A stretch of 64,000 nt of DNA, from positions 310,001 to 374,000 of the forward strand of contig BCJJ01000007.1 of assembly GCA_039545355.1 (NCBI GenBank), given 5' to 3'. Below the pieces are notes generated by a model. The model was not told the DNA's origin and did no database searches. It worked only from the letters and a program-made list of their open reading frames with translations. The number at the start of each line of letters is the position of its first letter. Position 1 is the first letter of the stretch. This document shows positions 54,132 through 64,000 of the stretch, one piece after another. Position numbers and translations under genes: made by a program. The DNA comes from Trichosporon coremiiforme (Eukaryota > Basidiomycota > Tremellomycetes > Trichosporonales > Trichosporonaceae).

Positions 54132-55823
54132 GCGCATCAGGGGCGCTCGTAAAGGACTCCGAGCGCGGAGACGGCCGCGAGTCGTCCCCCGCAGCTAGCA
54201 ACCACATACCCCCACAAACGTTAATCATCACAGCACCATCGCATCGCGAGCCGTAACTGCGGTTTGTGTGACGTCTTTTCCAACCCCTCTTTATCCCTCC
54301 GCCAACCTATAGTTCTCCCCCCTCATTGTCATCTTTGTCTGTATGCATGCTACACTTGAAGCAGACTGGACTGTTGCGTCATGCGAGTGGTCGTGAGCGT
54401 CGACTCCCTAATGGCCTGGCCGGCCGAATGCACGGCTGATCGGGCTGGCTGGGGCAGGCTTGGCGGAAGTAGGGAGGATGGTGCTAAGCGGGTACCGAAT
54501 GGGAGAAAAGTGGAAAAATCGGGGTGGGGATATTGGTGTGGATTAGGGGGAGACTAGTCAAGTCTAATCAGGCGATGATCACACGAAGAAGACAGTAGAA
54601 GTTGCATTAGCGGAACCAAAGGGTAGCCAGACGCGGTTCACTCTGTGTGTGAGAGCGATGCAGGGCAGGGTCGTTGGTGGTCAGGGTTGGGTTCCAGTGC
54701 CAGAGCGAGATTGCCTGCCAGTGGATGGTCGCTGAGCGCGCGAGACCCGCCGTCCCCGCCCTGCCTCGCCTCGCCGTCGGATGGCCCCGTCCCCCTTCTC
54801 TCGACCACTCGTCCAGCATCCATCCCGACCTCCATCTCGAGTTGAGTACCATCGACCCGACATCCCATCCCGCCCTCCCTGCCTCGCCTGCCTTTGCAAT
54901 CAGAAGCACACGCAGCAGGGCTCATCAAAAGGGGCTTCCACTCGATCCTCTCCACCCCCTCCCTCGCACAGCAACCAGGCCACCTCCCCTCCCAGGTCGT
55001 CGTCCGTGCGCCAGACTGCCAGCGCGCCCTCCAGCCAGCCAGCCAGCCAGCCAGTCCAATTCACCTGACCTTGATCCTCACCTCTCGGTCGGCCCCTCCC
55101 CTCCACGACGCTCGACGCTCGACTACTCTGTCCCGCGACAAGCGACAGACATCACCATCGACAAAGCCCCCCCCCCGGCATTGTCATCGCGTGCCCCCTC
55201 CCACCAGCGCATGCGGCTCTAGCTACGACCCATCTAGCTAGCACACCGCGCGAACTAGGGCACAAGACCCCCGACCCCGCGCAACTCACTCCGTCTCATC
55301 GTGAGTACACTTGCTTCCTATCCCTCCTTCTTGTCTTCATCTCCTCCGCCCCGTCCATTTCCCATGTGCAGGTGACGGTCGAGTCGCAGGGTCGCACCGC
55401 GTGCTGCGCAAGGCGGCGTATCATTGAACGGCCGCATTCCCACTGCGTTCCTTATGCCGTCACACTGTGACATTGAAACGACGCCGAGCTGCGGCGCGCA
55501 TTAGCGTGAGCGACAGCGAGCGAGATGCGGTATGGACGAGGCAGACAGCATTGCTATGTGCATGGCGCCGCGCGCCGTCGAAAGCATGCCTTATCGCGAT
55601 CCATCTCGCCGCTGGCCCACACGGCACTCTGATGAACGAGGCATGCGGACTACGCGCTGCGCCCTCCCCTCCCCTCTGTCCCTCACCCCTCATTCCCCTC
55701 ACTCTCATCGTTTCTCCGCTTAACAACCCACCCACATTGTCCTCGCCGACGGGGCCCGTGCCCTGCCAATGACTGCGACTCGTTACTGACCATCAGATCG
55801 CGACGTGACCTGACCAAGCCAAC
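54132..55823. other. Intergenic, ataxin-2 upstream region
   Basis: No gene supported. Contains six tandem CCAG units at 55031-55054 and a CT-rich plus strand from about 54740 to 55340, typical of a long 5' leader. A GTGAGT donor at 55301 suggests a 5' UTR intron with an acceptor not identified. Confidence 0.45.
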
Positions 55824-58668
55824 ATGACTTCGATGCGCGGGCGTGGCCGCGGCGCACGCGGCGGCCCGACTCAGTCGTTCGAGAGGTGAGTCTGGGAAGC
55901 AGGCGATGTCTCGGACGGCAAGATGGTTCCCCACCGTTGCGTCCACTAGGTGACATCGCTGTGCCCATGATGAACGGGCCTGCATGCTCGTTCGCGCGCT
56001 TGCTCGCTCCGCTCGCATAGCTCGCATCGCTAACATGCAGACGTCCATGGCGCGGAGGCGGGCCTCCGGGCTCGGCAGGCTACCGGAACGCTGCGAACGC
56101 ATCGCCGCGCACCACCGAGTACGTATCAGCCAGGGCTATCGCGCACAGAGCTTAATGACTGACACGCCGCAGGGCCAAGCTGGAAGACAAGGGCGGAAAG
56201 GGTGAGCCGGAACACGCGACGACGCCACCGCGGCGCCTGCCTGCCTGCCTGCCTGATCCCACGGTGCAAGTGTTCGCTAACTGACAACAGGTTTCCAAAC
56301 TGACACGGACATCTCGGCGTCGAGCCGCGCCGGCGAGCGCGAGCTGAAGCCGTGGATGCCCGACGAGCCCGAGTCGAACGGCGGCGCGGCCACTAACGGT
56401 GGTGGTGCGCGTAACGACATTATCACGTTCGGCGGGCCCGTCAGCAATATCCCTTGGGACCAGTTCGAGACGAACACGCGGCTGTTCGGCGCCAAGACGG
56501 ACTACGACGAGGAACTGTACACGACCAAGCTCGACCGGTCGAGCCCAGGCTACAAGAAGCGCGAGCGCGAGGCCGACCGCCTCGCGAACGAGATCTTATC
56601 CAAGACCTCGTCCAACTCGCACATTGCCGAGGAGCGCGGCCAGGCGGCTGCCGGGGACACGAAGGATGAGGAGGAGAAGTATTCTGGCGTCGTGCGCAAC
56701 CCCAACGCGTACGTGCCTCCTGGTGCGCGAAAGGCGACCGGTGGAGGTCTCCCTGTGCGCAAGGACGGCACGACTCCTCCTCCCGCGCCCAAGGAAGCAC
56801 CTGCCGCCGCCTCGGCCCCCAAGGCCACAGCTGCTACGCCTGCACCTGTTGAAAAGGAGACGACGACCGACGTCCCTCTTCCTCCCATGCCCAAGGGTAA
56901 CGGCCCCGCTACCGCCAACACGAAACTCCCCACTCCCCAGAGCTCCACTCCTCCCCCCGCCACCGCCAGCAACAACGGCCCGCGCCTCTCGGCTGACCCC
57001 GTGATCGACCCGGCCATTGCCTCGTCTTCGCTCGGTCCCGGTCCTGCCACCTCGATGGCTCGCAGCACCAGCTCGATCCCTCAAGGCCAGACCCAGACGC
57101 AAGCGACGAACGGCGGTACGTCGCCTGGCGGATCGAGTGCGACTCACGCGCCCGCCCCGATCGGCGCCGTCGTCGACCAGGCGCGCCAGTTCGTCGAGTC
57201 TGAGCGCGAGCGCGTCACTGCGCGCAAGCAGTCGATGGCCAAGAGCGAGCGCGCCCACGTCCTCGCCGAGTTCAAGTCGTGGCAGGCCAAGTTCAAGGTC
57301 CCCTTGCCCATTCCCAAGGACATTCTGCCCATCCTCACCAAGGATGAGCAGAAGCAGAAGGAGATCGAGGAGCATGCTGCCAAGGCACTCAAGGACGCCG
57401 AGGACAACAAGAAGACTGCAGCGACGGCGGCTAAGTCGCCGCTCGCAAAGCCGAACCCCTTGTCCCCGAACTTGGGCTTGCCCAAGCCGCCTGTCCAGGC
57501 CCAGCCGCAGCCCAAGAAGATCGTCATGAAGATCCCGGAGATCCCGCCCTTCCGCAAAAAGGTCCCGCCTGCTGTGCCCGTGCCGGAGACTGCGAGCCAG
57601 AACATTGCCGTCACGAGCCCGACGCCGTCGAACGCGTCGGTCACGTCTGGCCACGCTAAGCTGAACCCGAACGCGTCCTCGTTCGTGTTTAAGCCGAACC
57701 CATCCGCCGCCGCGTTCAAGCCCGGCGACGTCACATCCCCCAAGGCTGCGCCCACGAAGCTCAGCGGCCCTCCCTCCGTCGGAGGACCCTCGACTTCGCC
57801 CGCCCCGCCCCCTTCGGTCTCGCCCGGACCCACTGCCAGCTCGAGCGCCCCCGCCACTCCCAAGAACCCGTTCTACAAGGATGGCCCGCCCAAGAGGATA
57901 GTCGTGAACCCCCGCGACGACTTCAACCCGTTCAAGCACGGCCAGGTGCCGGCAGCGTCGAGCGTGACCCCGCAGTGGCCGTACACGGGCCGCCGGTCGA
58001 GTGTCGCGTACTCGCAGCCGATGCACCCGATGGCGATGCAGAACTACGACGGCGGTGCGAGCGGCACGGGCAGCGGCGACGACCCGTCCTCGCCGCACCC
58101 CGGCCCGCCCCCGATGCTGCAGGGCGGCATCCCTCCCAACCTCCTCCCGTTCTACCGGTACCAGCCAAACGTGAACATGCCACCGCAGATGCAGGGCGCG
58201 ATGATGGGCCAGATGTTCCCCGGACCTGGCGGCTTCGTGCCCCCGCAGATGCAGGGCAGCCCGCACATGCAGCAAGGGCCGCAACACGGTCCGAACGGAA
58301 GTAAGTAGGCCCTCTCTTCAACGCTAACCCCAGTGCCAATGTACTTTGCAAACGGCATGCCGCCCAATGCGCAGTTCATCCCGCCCCAGATGCACTTCCA
58401 CCCGAACGGTCCCGGACGGCCTGGCCCGCAGGGCCCGATGTTCTACGGCCAGCAAATGGGCCAGATGGGCCAGATGGGACACCAGCACCAGCAGCACCAG
58501 CATCAGCACGGGCAGCATGGCCACCACCAGGCACCCCAGATGCAGCCGCAGATGTCCCAGATGAGCTATGGCGGCCAGCCGACCCCGCCCCAGCCACACT
58601 TCCAGCAACTCCCCAACCCGCCCGTGCCCCCCGGCGTGCCGGGGTTCGACGGCAGTCCGGCGCAGTAG
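55824..58668 (+). CDS. PBP1: Ataxin-2 / Pbp1 homologue lacking a visible LSm domain
   Basis: Stress-granule and mRNA-regulating protein that binds poly(A)-binding protein. Exons 55824-55885, 56041-56118, 56173-56201, 56291-58300 and 58334-58668 give 837 residues. The N-terminus is RG-rich ([14 protein letters not shown]). Then comes the LsmAD region: [40 protein letters not shown] and [24 protein letters not shown]2 motif lies near residue 511 ([13 protein letters not shown]). The middle is Pro/Ser/Lys-rich with a helical stretch (residues 300-410), and the C-terminus is Met/Gln/His/Pro-rich ([18 protein letters not shown]). Ataxin-2 proteins normally have an LSm fold just before the FxTDxxIS motif; here only about 55 residues precede it and no LSm strands are seen. 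The 29-nt third exon and 33-nt last intron are small. Confidence 0.9.
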
Positions 58669-59209
58669 CATAGCCCCGTGCTGTTTGCGGAGAGTTTGGA
58701 GAGGAGGGGGAGCGGCAGTCTCTGCTAGCTGCGGCGGCTGAGCCGAAGCGCGTCAGCGCCGAGGGTCAGGCGGAGCGGCGTGCAGAGTCTGGGCCGGGTC
58801 GGAGCGCAGCGACGGCCGATGCGGCAATGCTGCGACGACCGAGCGGCAGCAGAAGGGTGTGGCAGAAGGAGGCTGTGAGTGTGGGTGACGGCTGTGTTCA
58901 GCACAGCAGGAGAAGCGGAAGCAACATGGTATTTTTGCATAAGCGATCAAGACATGGTGTAGGTGCAGGTAAAACTGTAGAGGCATGCATCAGTAGCCGA
59001 CGCAAACGTCGCCGAAGGTCCCGCAGGGACCTGAGGTGGGAGCAGCAACGACGAGGCCGCAGGCTGCAGGCCGCAGGCCGCAGGCCGAGGCGTGAGGAGT
59101 CTTCGACAAGGACCGGAAGCTCGAGACGTGAGCACACATCATGATCAGTGGAGCGAGAAACAAGCGGCAGTGTCACAGGGAGAGTTGCATATGTGCATGA
59201 TGCATGAGT
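58669..59209. other. 3' flanks of convergent genes
   Basis: Ataxin-2 (plus) and cofactor C (minus) converge. Includes a short GCAGGCC repeat at about 59055-59090. No gene recognised. Confidence 0.55.
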
Positions 59210-60310
59210 CTATGGGATGGAAGCGAGTGCGGTGTCGACGTTGCCAGTCTCCGTACTCGTCCTTATCGCGCTCGCGAGACTGATCTGCTCATCGGTGTTG
59301 AGGGCGCGCCAATTCGTGCTAGATCCTGTGGGAGAGTCAAAGTCCTGGACCTTGTTCCATCTCCCTTCTCCTCCTGCTTCTTCTCCCTCCCCCTGCCCTT
59401 CTCCTATCTCGAGTGATGGTGAGGGCATGGTGAAAATGGAGCGACACCCCTCAATAACGGGATAGCTCTGAATCCCCAGACACAGCACTACGCCGGTGGA
59501 ATCGTGGAGTCTGAACTGGGCACAATTCGGGACTGAGAGGAGGCAGGTGGTGAGGCGGTGGGCTAGCACTCCGACGGGCGAGGGGGGAAGGAGGAGGAGA
59601 CAAGAAGACAAGCGGTCGAGATGCAGATTCCGGAGGGGACTGGCGCGAAGGTCGACGAAGCAGTGCTCCAGACTGGACAGCGTGAGGGTGATATCCCTCT
59701 CTGAGCCGGTGAGGGGTGGTGTGATATCCTTCTCGGTCACTACTCTCCCCGTGACGTTTGCGATCGTGTATCCCTCGTCCTTCTTCTCCTTCCCTCCGGC
59801 ACTCGTACCAGCTGTACTAGGCCCCGCCCCTTCGGCAGAAGCAGTGCTCGCCGGAGTGCTCGGTCGAGACGCATTCGGTGTCCGCTTAAACGCAAACCTG
59901 GCCTTTGGCTTATTGGCCCTCGACGCGTCCATCTTGGCCTCTAGGTCGCGGATCTCGCGCTCATACTTTTTCTGGTCGTAGGGCGGGAGTTGCGTGTGTG
60001 CCGAGATGAAGGCTTGGCGGAGGGTGAGGAGGCATTGGGCAGCGGAAGAGGGGGAGGTGGTGATGGCGGACTCGACGTCTGGGTGTCAGCTTCAACATAT
60101 GCAACATCTAAGCTGCTGAAGGAGGCATGTGCGGGTGCGGCCTGGTGGGGGAGGCGAGGGCGAAGGTGAGGGGAGGGTCGGAACGAGGGCAGTGCGGAAG
60201 AAAGACGAGGAGCGGAAACGCAGGAGGCAGAGTAGGTAAGAGAGCAACGTACCCGTCTTCAAGCGCGCAAATTCGGCTTGGAACTCGGCACTGATCGAAG
60301 TCGAGGTCAT
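59210..60310 (-). CDS. CIN2: Tubulin-folding cofactor C
   Basis: Stimulates GTP hydrolysis by beta-tubulin in the cofactor complex that makes tubulin dimers. Exons 60253-60310 and 59210-60078 give 308 residues. Residues 1-75 are helical (ISAEFQAEFARLKTD; LTLRQAFISAHTQLPPYDQK, KKYEREIRDLEAKMD), as in the N-terminal domain of the family. A Ser/Thr/Lys linker follows. The C-terminal beta-helix has NLHLDRLSSCLLLLPP, HRLTTCLLSVPNCAQFRLHD and YPVIEGCRSIFTMP. In this family the catalytic Arg sits in the 'QFRxH' loop, present here as QFRLHD. The end is acidic (ALASIP tail). The intron has 174 nt with acceptor GAAGCTGACACCCAG. Assigned by domain pattern; the gene symbol follows the yeast name. Confidence 0.87.
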
Positions 60311-60642
60311 CTTGTCGCTGGAGAGAGAGTAAGTCGAGGACAACAAATGTCGTCGCGATCGAAGAATGGTGGTCAGACCTCCACCCGTCTCCGCTCATTG
60401 CGGAGCCCCACTCGTCCGAAACACCTCTTCACCAACGTCCGACTTCCAACAATGTCACACTCATCACACTGCCTTCGTCCTCTCTTTCGTCCTCCGCCTG
60501 CCCTCTGAACAACCCTTCCAATCTCACACATTTGGTTCAGAGCATGTCATAGCCCGGAGCTGCCGCTCCTCGCTCTCGCACTCGCACTCGCCCCTGCCCC
60601 GCCGCCGTCGCGTCCCACCCGCCAGCAAGCTCAACATGTCCC
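60311..60642. other. Intergenic between cofactor C and tRNA-Glu
   Basis: Shared upstream region of a minus-strand gene and a plus-strand tRNA. C-rich before the tRNA, with CTCGCACTCGCACTCGC at about 60574-60590, partly like the 17-mer found at two other tRNA genes. Confidence 0.5.
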
Positions 60643-60751
60643 TCTTCGCTAGTATATCGGTTAGTATAATCGCCTCTCAAGCGAGAGCCTGTCCTCTTCC
60701 TCTGCGAAGTTGGGTGCGCGATAGAGCAGGGTTCGACTCCCTGGCGGAGAA
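60643..60751 (+). tRNA. tRNA-Glu (CUC) with 37-nt intron
   Basis: The mature sequence is identical to the tRNA-Glu at 38099-38209, with loop CTCTCAA and anticodon CUC. The intron (60681-60717) differs from that of the other copy. The flank just upstream (CAACATG close to position 1, and GCCGCCGTCGCG further up) is also similar at the two loci. A TTTT run follows at about 60773. Confidence 0.92.
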
Positions 60752-60952
60752 CACGAGGTTCATGCCTCCTCTTTTGGTCTGGAAAGCCAGAGCTTTTGCC
60801 GTGGGGAGAGGCTTGAGGGAGGACGCAGAACGGGAAGGTGGTCAGAGCGGGGTAGCCCGTATGGAAGAGAGATAACGTTCAAAACCGGACACTGACATCT
60901 TACACAAACTATGTTTACAACAGGCTCTTTTTGACAACTGCGTCGCATCAAG

Positions 60953-62272
60953 TCACCTCGTCCAATGAAAGCGGTCGGCCCAGGAGGGCCAAGGGTGCGC
61001 AGGAGACGGGTGAGGTTGTTGATTCTGCTGTGGCAGGCCAGACTCCAGACTGCGCTGGACTTGCGGTGGCTGGAACCCCTGAGGGTTTTCGAAGCACGGT
61101 CCCATTGGCGACATGGGCGGCATCGGGGGAAGGTACGGTCCCTGCTCGGGATAGGGGCTGAACGGGATGCTGTTCGGGCTCATGGGCTTGGGACCCATAC
61201 GACCTGCCAAAGGATCATGCTGGGGAACCATAACTCGACCCTGCTGAGTGAAGTAAGGCTGCGATGGGCGGGGATACTGAGGGTACTGGTTGGGAGGCAG
61301 TTGGTGGTCCTGTGCCGTCGGAGGGTAGGGGGAGTGCCGGGCCTCAGGATATGGAGAGGCCTGGGCGGGAGGGTAAGGAGAGTGCTGAACTGGTGGATAG
61401 GGCGAGGGCTGGGGGTGCTGCAACTCCGGCGCATGCTGAGGCTGCTGTTGGACCCATCTCCGCTCATGCGGAAGATAGCCGATGACCGCAGACGGCGGCG
61501 CATCCTGTGCGCTTGGCGGTGAACCGAGTGCCCAGCCTCCGTTGGCCGTAAGCGGTGGCATTGACACCCGGGAGTTCGCCGTCTGAGGAGGTATCGAGAC
61601 TCTCGACATGGGCGTTGGTGGCGGCACCGAGCTCCCTGGCACGATGCGGCGAGAGGACAGGGGCGGCATCGAGGAGCGCGTCGAAGCTCTAGGTTGCAAA
61701 ACAGACGGTGTCGGGACGTGGCGGTCGCTGAGTGACACAACGGGGTCAAGCGGGGAGTAGGCTGACACAGGACGTGGACCCCGGATTGTCGGACTGAACC
61801 TCTGGCTCTCCCTGATGGTCCGCTGCCTCGAGGAGTATGCCGAGAGGTGGTGCTTACTCCGAGGGTTGATGTTCTCCGCGAGAGCGACTCTGGAGATGTA
61901 ATCCTGTACTGCCGGAGGATTCCGCCGCCCTACCGCCTCTGCAGCGGTCAAGACGGTCCTCGACCGTGCTGGACGGACTGTCTCGTCCAAACTCTCCTTC
62001 TCCCTGTCCAGCTGGTTGCTACTCCCGCCTTTGCCCTTCACGTTCCGGGCAGGCCGTCTGAAACTGATGCTTATCCATTTCTCGCGCAGCTGTTCTTTGA
62101 GAGTGGGTGTCGCCACCGATGGTAGGGATGGGACTGCCGACGGTCTGGCGGAGCTCGGCCCGCGAGCGGACGAAGGGATGAACTCATGCCCCGGCTTCCA
62201 AGTTGGCTCGATAGACGTTAGCTTGCGGTTGCGCCTGACCAAGAGCGTGCCGGGCGGCGACGGTGCCTTCAT
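60953..62272 (-). CDS. Proline-rich hypothetical protein
   Basis: Single exon, 439 residues, start at 62270-62272. The N-terminal 170 residues are basic and partly ordered (LKEQLREKWISISFRRPARN; AVQDYISRVALAENINPRSK). The rest is low-complexity, with Ser/Pro-rich segments and a repeated SPYPP motif (QPSPYPPVQHSPYPP, then QASPYPEARHSPYPP), ending in a Trp-containing tail (HPWPSWADRFHWTR). I recognise no domain. No signal peptide or membrane segment. Tyr/Pro-rich repeats of this kind occur in adaptor and RNA-binding proteins, but no function is implied. Confidence 0.6.
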   Translation of the reverse strand: MKAPSPPGTLLVRRNRKLTSIEPTWKPGHEFIPSSARGPSSARPSAVPSLPSVATPTLKEQLREKWISISFRRPARNVKGKGGSSNQLDREKESLDETVRPARSRTVLTAAEAVGRRNPPAVQDYISRVALAENINPRSKHHLSAYSSRQRTIRESQRFSPTIRGPRPVSAYSPLDPVVSLSDRHVPTPSVLQPRASTRSSMPPLSSRRIVPGSSVPPPTPMSRVSIPPQTANSRVSMPPLTANGGWALGSPPSAQDAPPSAVIGYLPHERRWVQQQPQHAPELQHPQPSPYPPVQHSPYPPAQASPYPEARHSPYPPTAQDHQLPPNQYPQYPRPSQPYFTQQGRVMVPQHDPLAGRMGPKPMSPNSIPFSPYPEQGPYLPPMPPMSPMGPCFENPQGFQPPQVQRSLESGLPQQNQQPHPSPAHPWPSWADRFHWTR

Positions 62273-62707
62273 CGCTGGGTGGTGAGTGATGGACGCACTG
62301 TTGAAGCTGGAGGACCATTACCTTAAGTAGCACTGTTGCGGTGCATCAGACGCAGCCACGCCATCAAATTCTGGGAGAGAAGACGCGTCCTTGAGCTGGA
62401 CAACAATTGACCACTGTGTAGTGTTAAAACTCAGAAGCTGACGAGAGAGACTTCATTGGCGAAGCCGCCATTGTCAGGTGTCCCTCTGTGCACAGCGGTT
62501 TGACTCAGTGAACAACTCGTCAGCGTAGAGTGAATAGAAAGTGCCGGGCTCGCGAGAGGTAGAACGGGAAAGGGCCCCAGACGACTGCCACACAGCGCCA
62601 CCAGCCATAACCACAATGCTACCTACCACTCTTCCACCGTCGCAATTCACTTCCGAAACCGCTGGACACCCCTCTGCATGCATACAGTCGCTCCGAAGAG
62701 TCCAAAA
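62273..62707. other. Intergenic, no gene recognised
   Basis: Upstream region of the proline-rich protein and downstream flank of tRNA-Arg. Confidence 0.5.
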
Positions 62708-62708
62708 A
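62704..62708 (-). terminator. Pol III terminator of tRNA-Arg
   Basis: TTTTT on the minus strand directly at the 3' end of the tRNA. Confidence 0.7.
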
Positions 62709-62809
62709 GGTCACGACGGGGATCGAACCCGCAATCTCCTGATGTACTTGAATCCTGCTGAACAGGGCTCGAGTCGTAGTCAGACGCCTTGCCATTGGGC
62801 CACGCGACC
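62708..62809 (-). tRNA. tRNA-Arg (ACG) with 30-nt intron
   Basis: Acceptor stem GGTCGCG/CGTGACC, D arm GCC-CAATGGCAA-GGC, anticodon stem TCTGA/TCAGG, loop CTACGAC (anticodon ACG), T arm GCGGG-TTCGATC-CCCGT. The intron is 62743-62772, after position 38 in my alignment. A run of five T begins at the discriminator position (62704-62708), a pol III terminator. Confidence 0.88.
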
Positions 62810-63487
62810 GGACGGAAACGCTGAGCGGCGCAGGGAGACGCCACCGCCCGCGCCGGTGCGAGCGCACGCGCAATTCCCCCTTTTCAAGGCAAAGCCCGAC
62901 CGCTTCAATCTCACCCTAATCACCTGTAGGCCGCCAGCTGATGAGAGGAGCGGCTGGTAGAGCTGTGTGTGTCCTTGACACCATGAGCGAGTCAGAAAGG
63001 AAGGAGCCATGTGTTGCATTCATACCGTCTCAGGCTGTGTGTTTCAAAGCTGTTTCGGGGGACGGTCCGAATGATCAGACGCTGCTCGGGCCTGGAAAGT
63101 GCAGCAAACTCGCGGGTATGATGGATGTTCTGTTCCAGTGTGGCATTCCGTTCGATTTTCCCTCATCTCGATTCTCCGAGTTGGGCGCCATTAAGCGACG
63201 AAACCGAACTCGTCTCCGACGCCAAGAGCTCTAACACGTTCTATCACCTGGGTATCATCTTTGATCCGGAATCATCGATGGAATTTCACAATGTGCGATT
63301 CAACATGACGATCAAAACTGAAGCGCGAGCTCTCTACGCCCCGCACGGAGCTGACCAGCAGTCCAACCTACGACATCTTGAAGAACAGTGTAACAGACGT
63401 ACTGACACCCCTGAATGGAGTGCTGAATCCCCTAGTCGAGAATCTCGCCTTCCCTTCTTCCCTTCTCGCTCCACTCTCACACCAGCA
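62810..63487. other. Intergenic, no protein gene recognised
   Basis: Contains the tRNA-Arg upstream 17-mer (listed separately) and the upstream region of the PAF-acetylhydrolase gene. An open frame runs into that gene from 63125, but its sequence upstream of the chosen ATG shows no family features. Confidence 0.5.
62850..62866 (-). promoter_or_regulatory. GC-rich 17-mer upstream of tRNA-Arg
   Basis: Minus-strand TGCGCTCGCACCGGCGC, 41 bp before the tRNA. It matches the element 43 bp before tRNA-Glu (38252-38268) at 16 of 17 positions. Confidence 0.5.
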
Positions 63488-64000
63488 ATGTACATTCCGC
63501 TCATCTCCAGTTTCCCAGCGGCGACTCCTGGTCCCCACAAGACCGTCGGTCTCGCCTACGCTCGGGTACCGTGCGAGCCCTACGAGGCTGACTCTCCAAC
63601 CATTGAGGGCAAGCCGGCACTGAAGACGACGGAGTGCTCCTTCGCGATCTACTACCCGTCGAGCGCCGAAACAAGCGGCGGGGCCAGCTGGCTGCCGGAG
63701 CCTACCTCGACAGTAGTTGCTGGCTATAACAAATTTCTGGGTGGCAAAGGCAGATGGCTGAGTATGTCTAGCACGGAAGCGACGACTGACGCGCAGCGGC
63801 GGCTTCTGACTTCATCGCTCGACGACTTTGGGTGAGCTAAGAGGTGTGGAGCGTGAGCTGACCGGTAGATGACCGTAGCACAGAATGGTGCAGTCGAGAA
63901 GGGCAGATACCCTCTTATCATCTTCAGCCACGGCCTCGCGGGGACAAGGCACACTTACAGGTGGGAGTTGCGTTGTCATCCGGTCTGACCCAGCAGCCAG
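63488..64000 (+). CDS. PAF-acetylhydrolase-like serine esterase (5' part)
   Basis: The gene runs off the window. Exons so far are 63488-63761, 63797-63831 and 63869-63960, then a GTGGGA donor. The first residues MYIPLISSFPAATPGPHKTV and VGLAYARVPCEPYEA, then CSFAIYYPSS, are like the N-terminal part of plasma/type II PAF-acetylhydrolases. The third exon gives RYPLIIFSHGLAGTRHTYS, the oxyanion-loop motif of that alpha/beta-hydrolase family. The nucleophile motif (GHSxG) should lie beyond the window. The two introns (35 and 37 nt) are needed to keep frame; reading straight through reaches a stop at 63833-63835. Expected to cleave short acyl chains from phospholipids. No signal peptide is seen. 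Confidence 0.8.

Noticed and set aside
54607..55241. Frames of 90-180 codons before the ataxin-2 gene
   Set aside because: CT-rich leader-like sequence gives Pro/Ser/Arg-rich frames on all readings with no motif.
56596..58287. 563-codon minus-strand frame
   Set aside because: Antisense to the ataxin-2 homologue; Arg/His-rich and without motifs.

Overview
The window looks like nuclear DNA of a basidiomycete yeast. It is GC-rich, its genes are short and closely packed, and almost every gene is cut by very small spliceosomal introns, many of 33-45 nt. These introns have a GTGAGT/GTAAGT/GTACGT donor and a CTGAC or CTAAC branch site lying 3-10 nt before the acceptor AG. The gene content (cytochrome b5-acyl-CoA dehydrogenase, L-arabinitol dehydrogenase, a multi-PAM2 coiled-coil protein, a family of F-box-like proteins) and the intron style suggest Tremellomycetes, perhaps Trichosporonales. 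That placement is an inference and was not tested by alignment.

Layout. 0-4.6 kb: two F-box-like genes and a small secreted protein, all on the minus strand. 4.6-9.4 kb: a 13-exon flavocytochrome b2 (L-lactate dehydrogenase) and a ferric reductase-type flavocytochrome, both minus. 10.4-14.8 kb: a poorly defined minus-strand ORF, preceded on the same strand by about 3.7 kb holding at least 23 intron-like units with no reading frame running through the pieces between them. 15.3-21.1 kb: cytochrome b5-acyl-CoA dehydrogenase, a 51-nt poly(C) tract, and an MFS transporter. 22.2-24.4 kb: a secreted sulfatase, divergent from the transporter. 24.7-30.9 kb: a 2003-residue protein with several PAM2-like motifs and a C-terminal coiled coil. 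32.8-37.9 kb: a proline-rich protein with a beta-rich C-terminal domain, and an RGG protein fused to an F-box-like region. 38-46 kb: a tRNA-Glu, FIS1, L-arabinitol dehydrogenase, NOP16, an RRM protein and ERV14. 48.7-54.1 kb: a large ASH-repeat protein fused to a DRAP deaminase-like domain. 55.8-64 kb: an ataxin-2/Pbp1 homologue, tubulin cofactor C, a second tRNA-Glu, a proline-rich protein, a tRNA-Arg and the start of a PAF-acetylhydrolase.

How the genes relate. Most are unrelated housekeeping genes. Two, the multi-PAM2 protein and ataxin-2, carry motifs expected to bind the MLLE domain of poly(A)-binding protein, so both probably act on mRNA. The lactate dehydrogenase, ferric reductase and acyl-CoA dehydrogenase are all haem/flavin enzymes. 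No mobile element, rRNA or CRISPR array was seen.

The most unusual part is the mini-intron array at 11.08-14.78 kb. Next are an 8-nt microexon in the ferric reductase, the two domain fusions, an ataxin-2 with no visible LSm domain, and a 17-mer shared upstream of two tRNA genes. Exon boundaries were assigned by hand from splice signals and reading frame; no transcript data were available.
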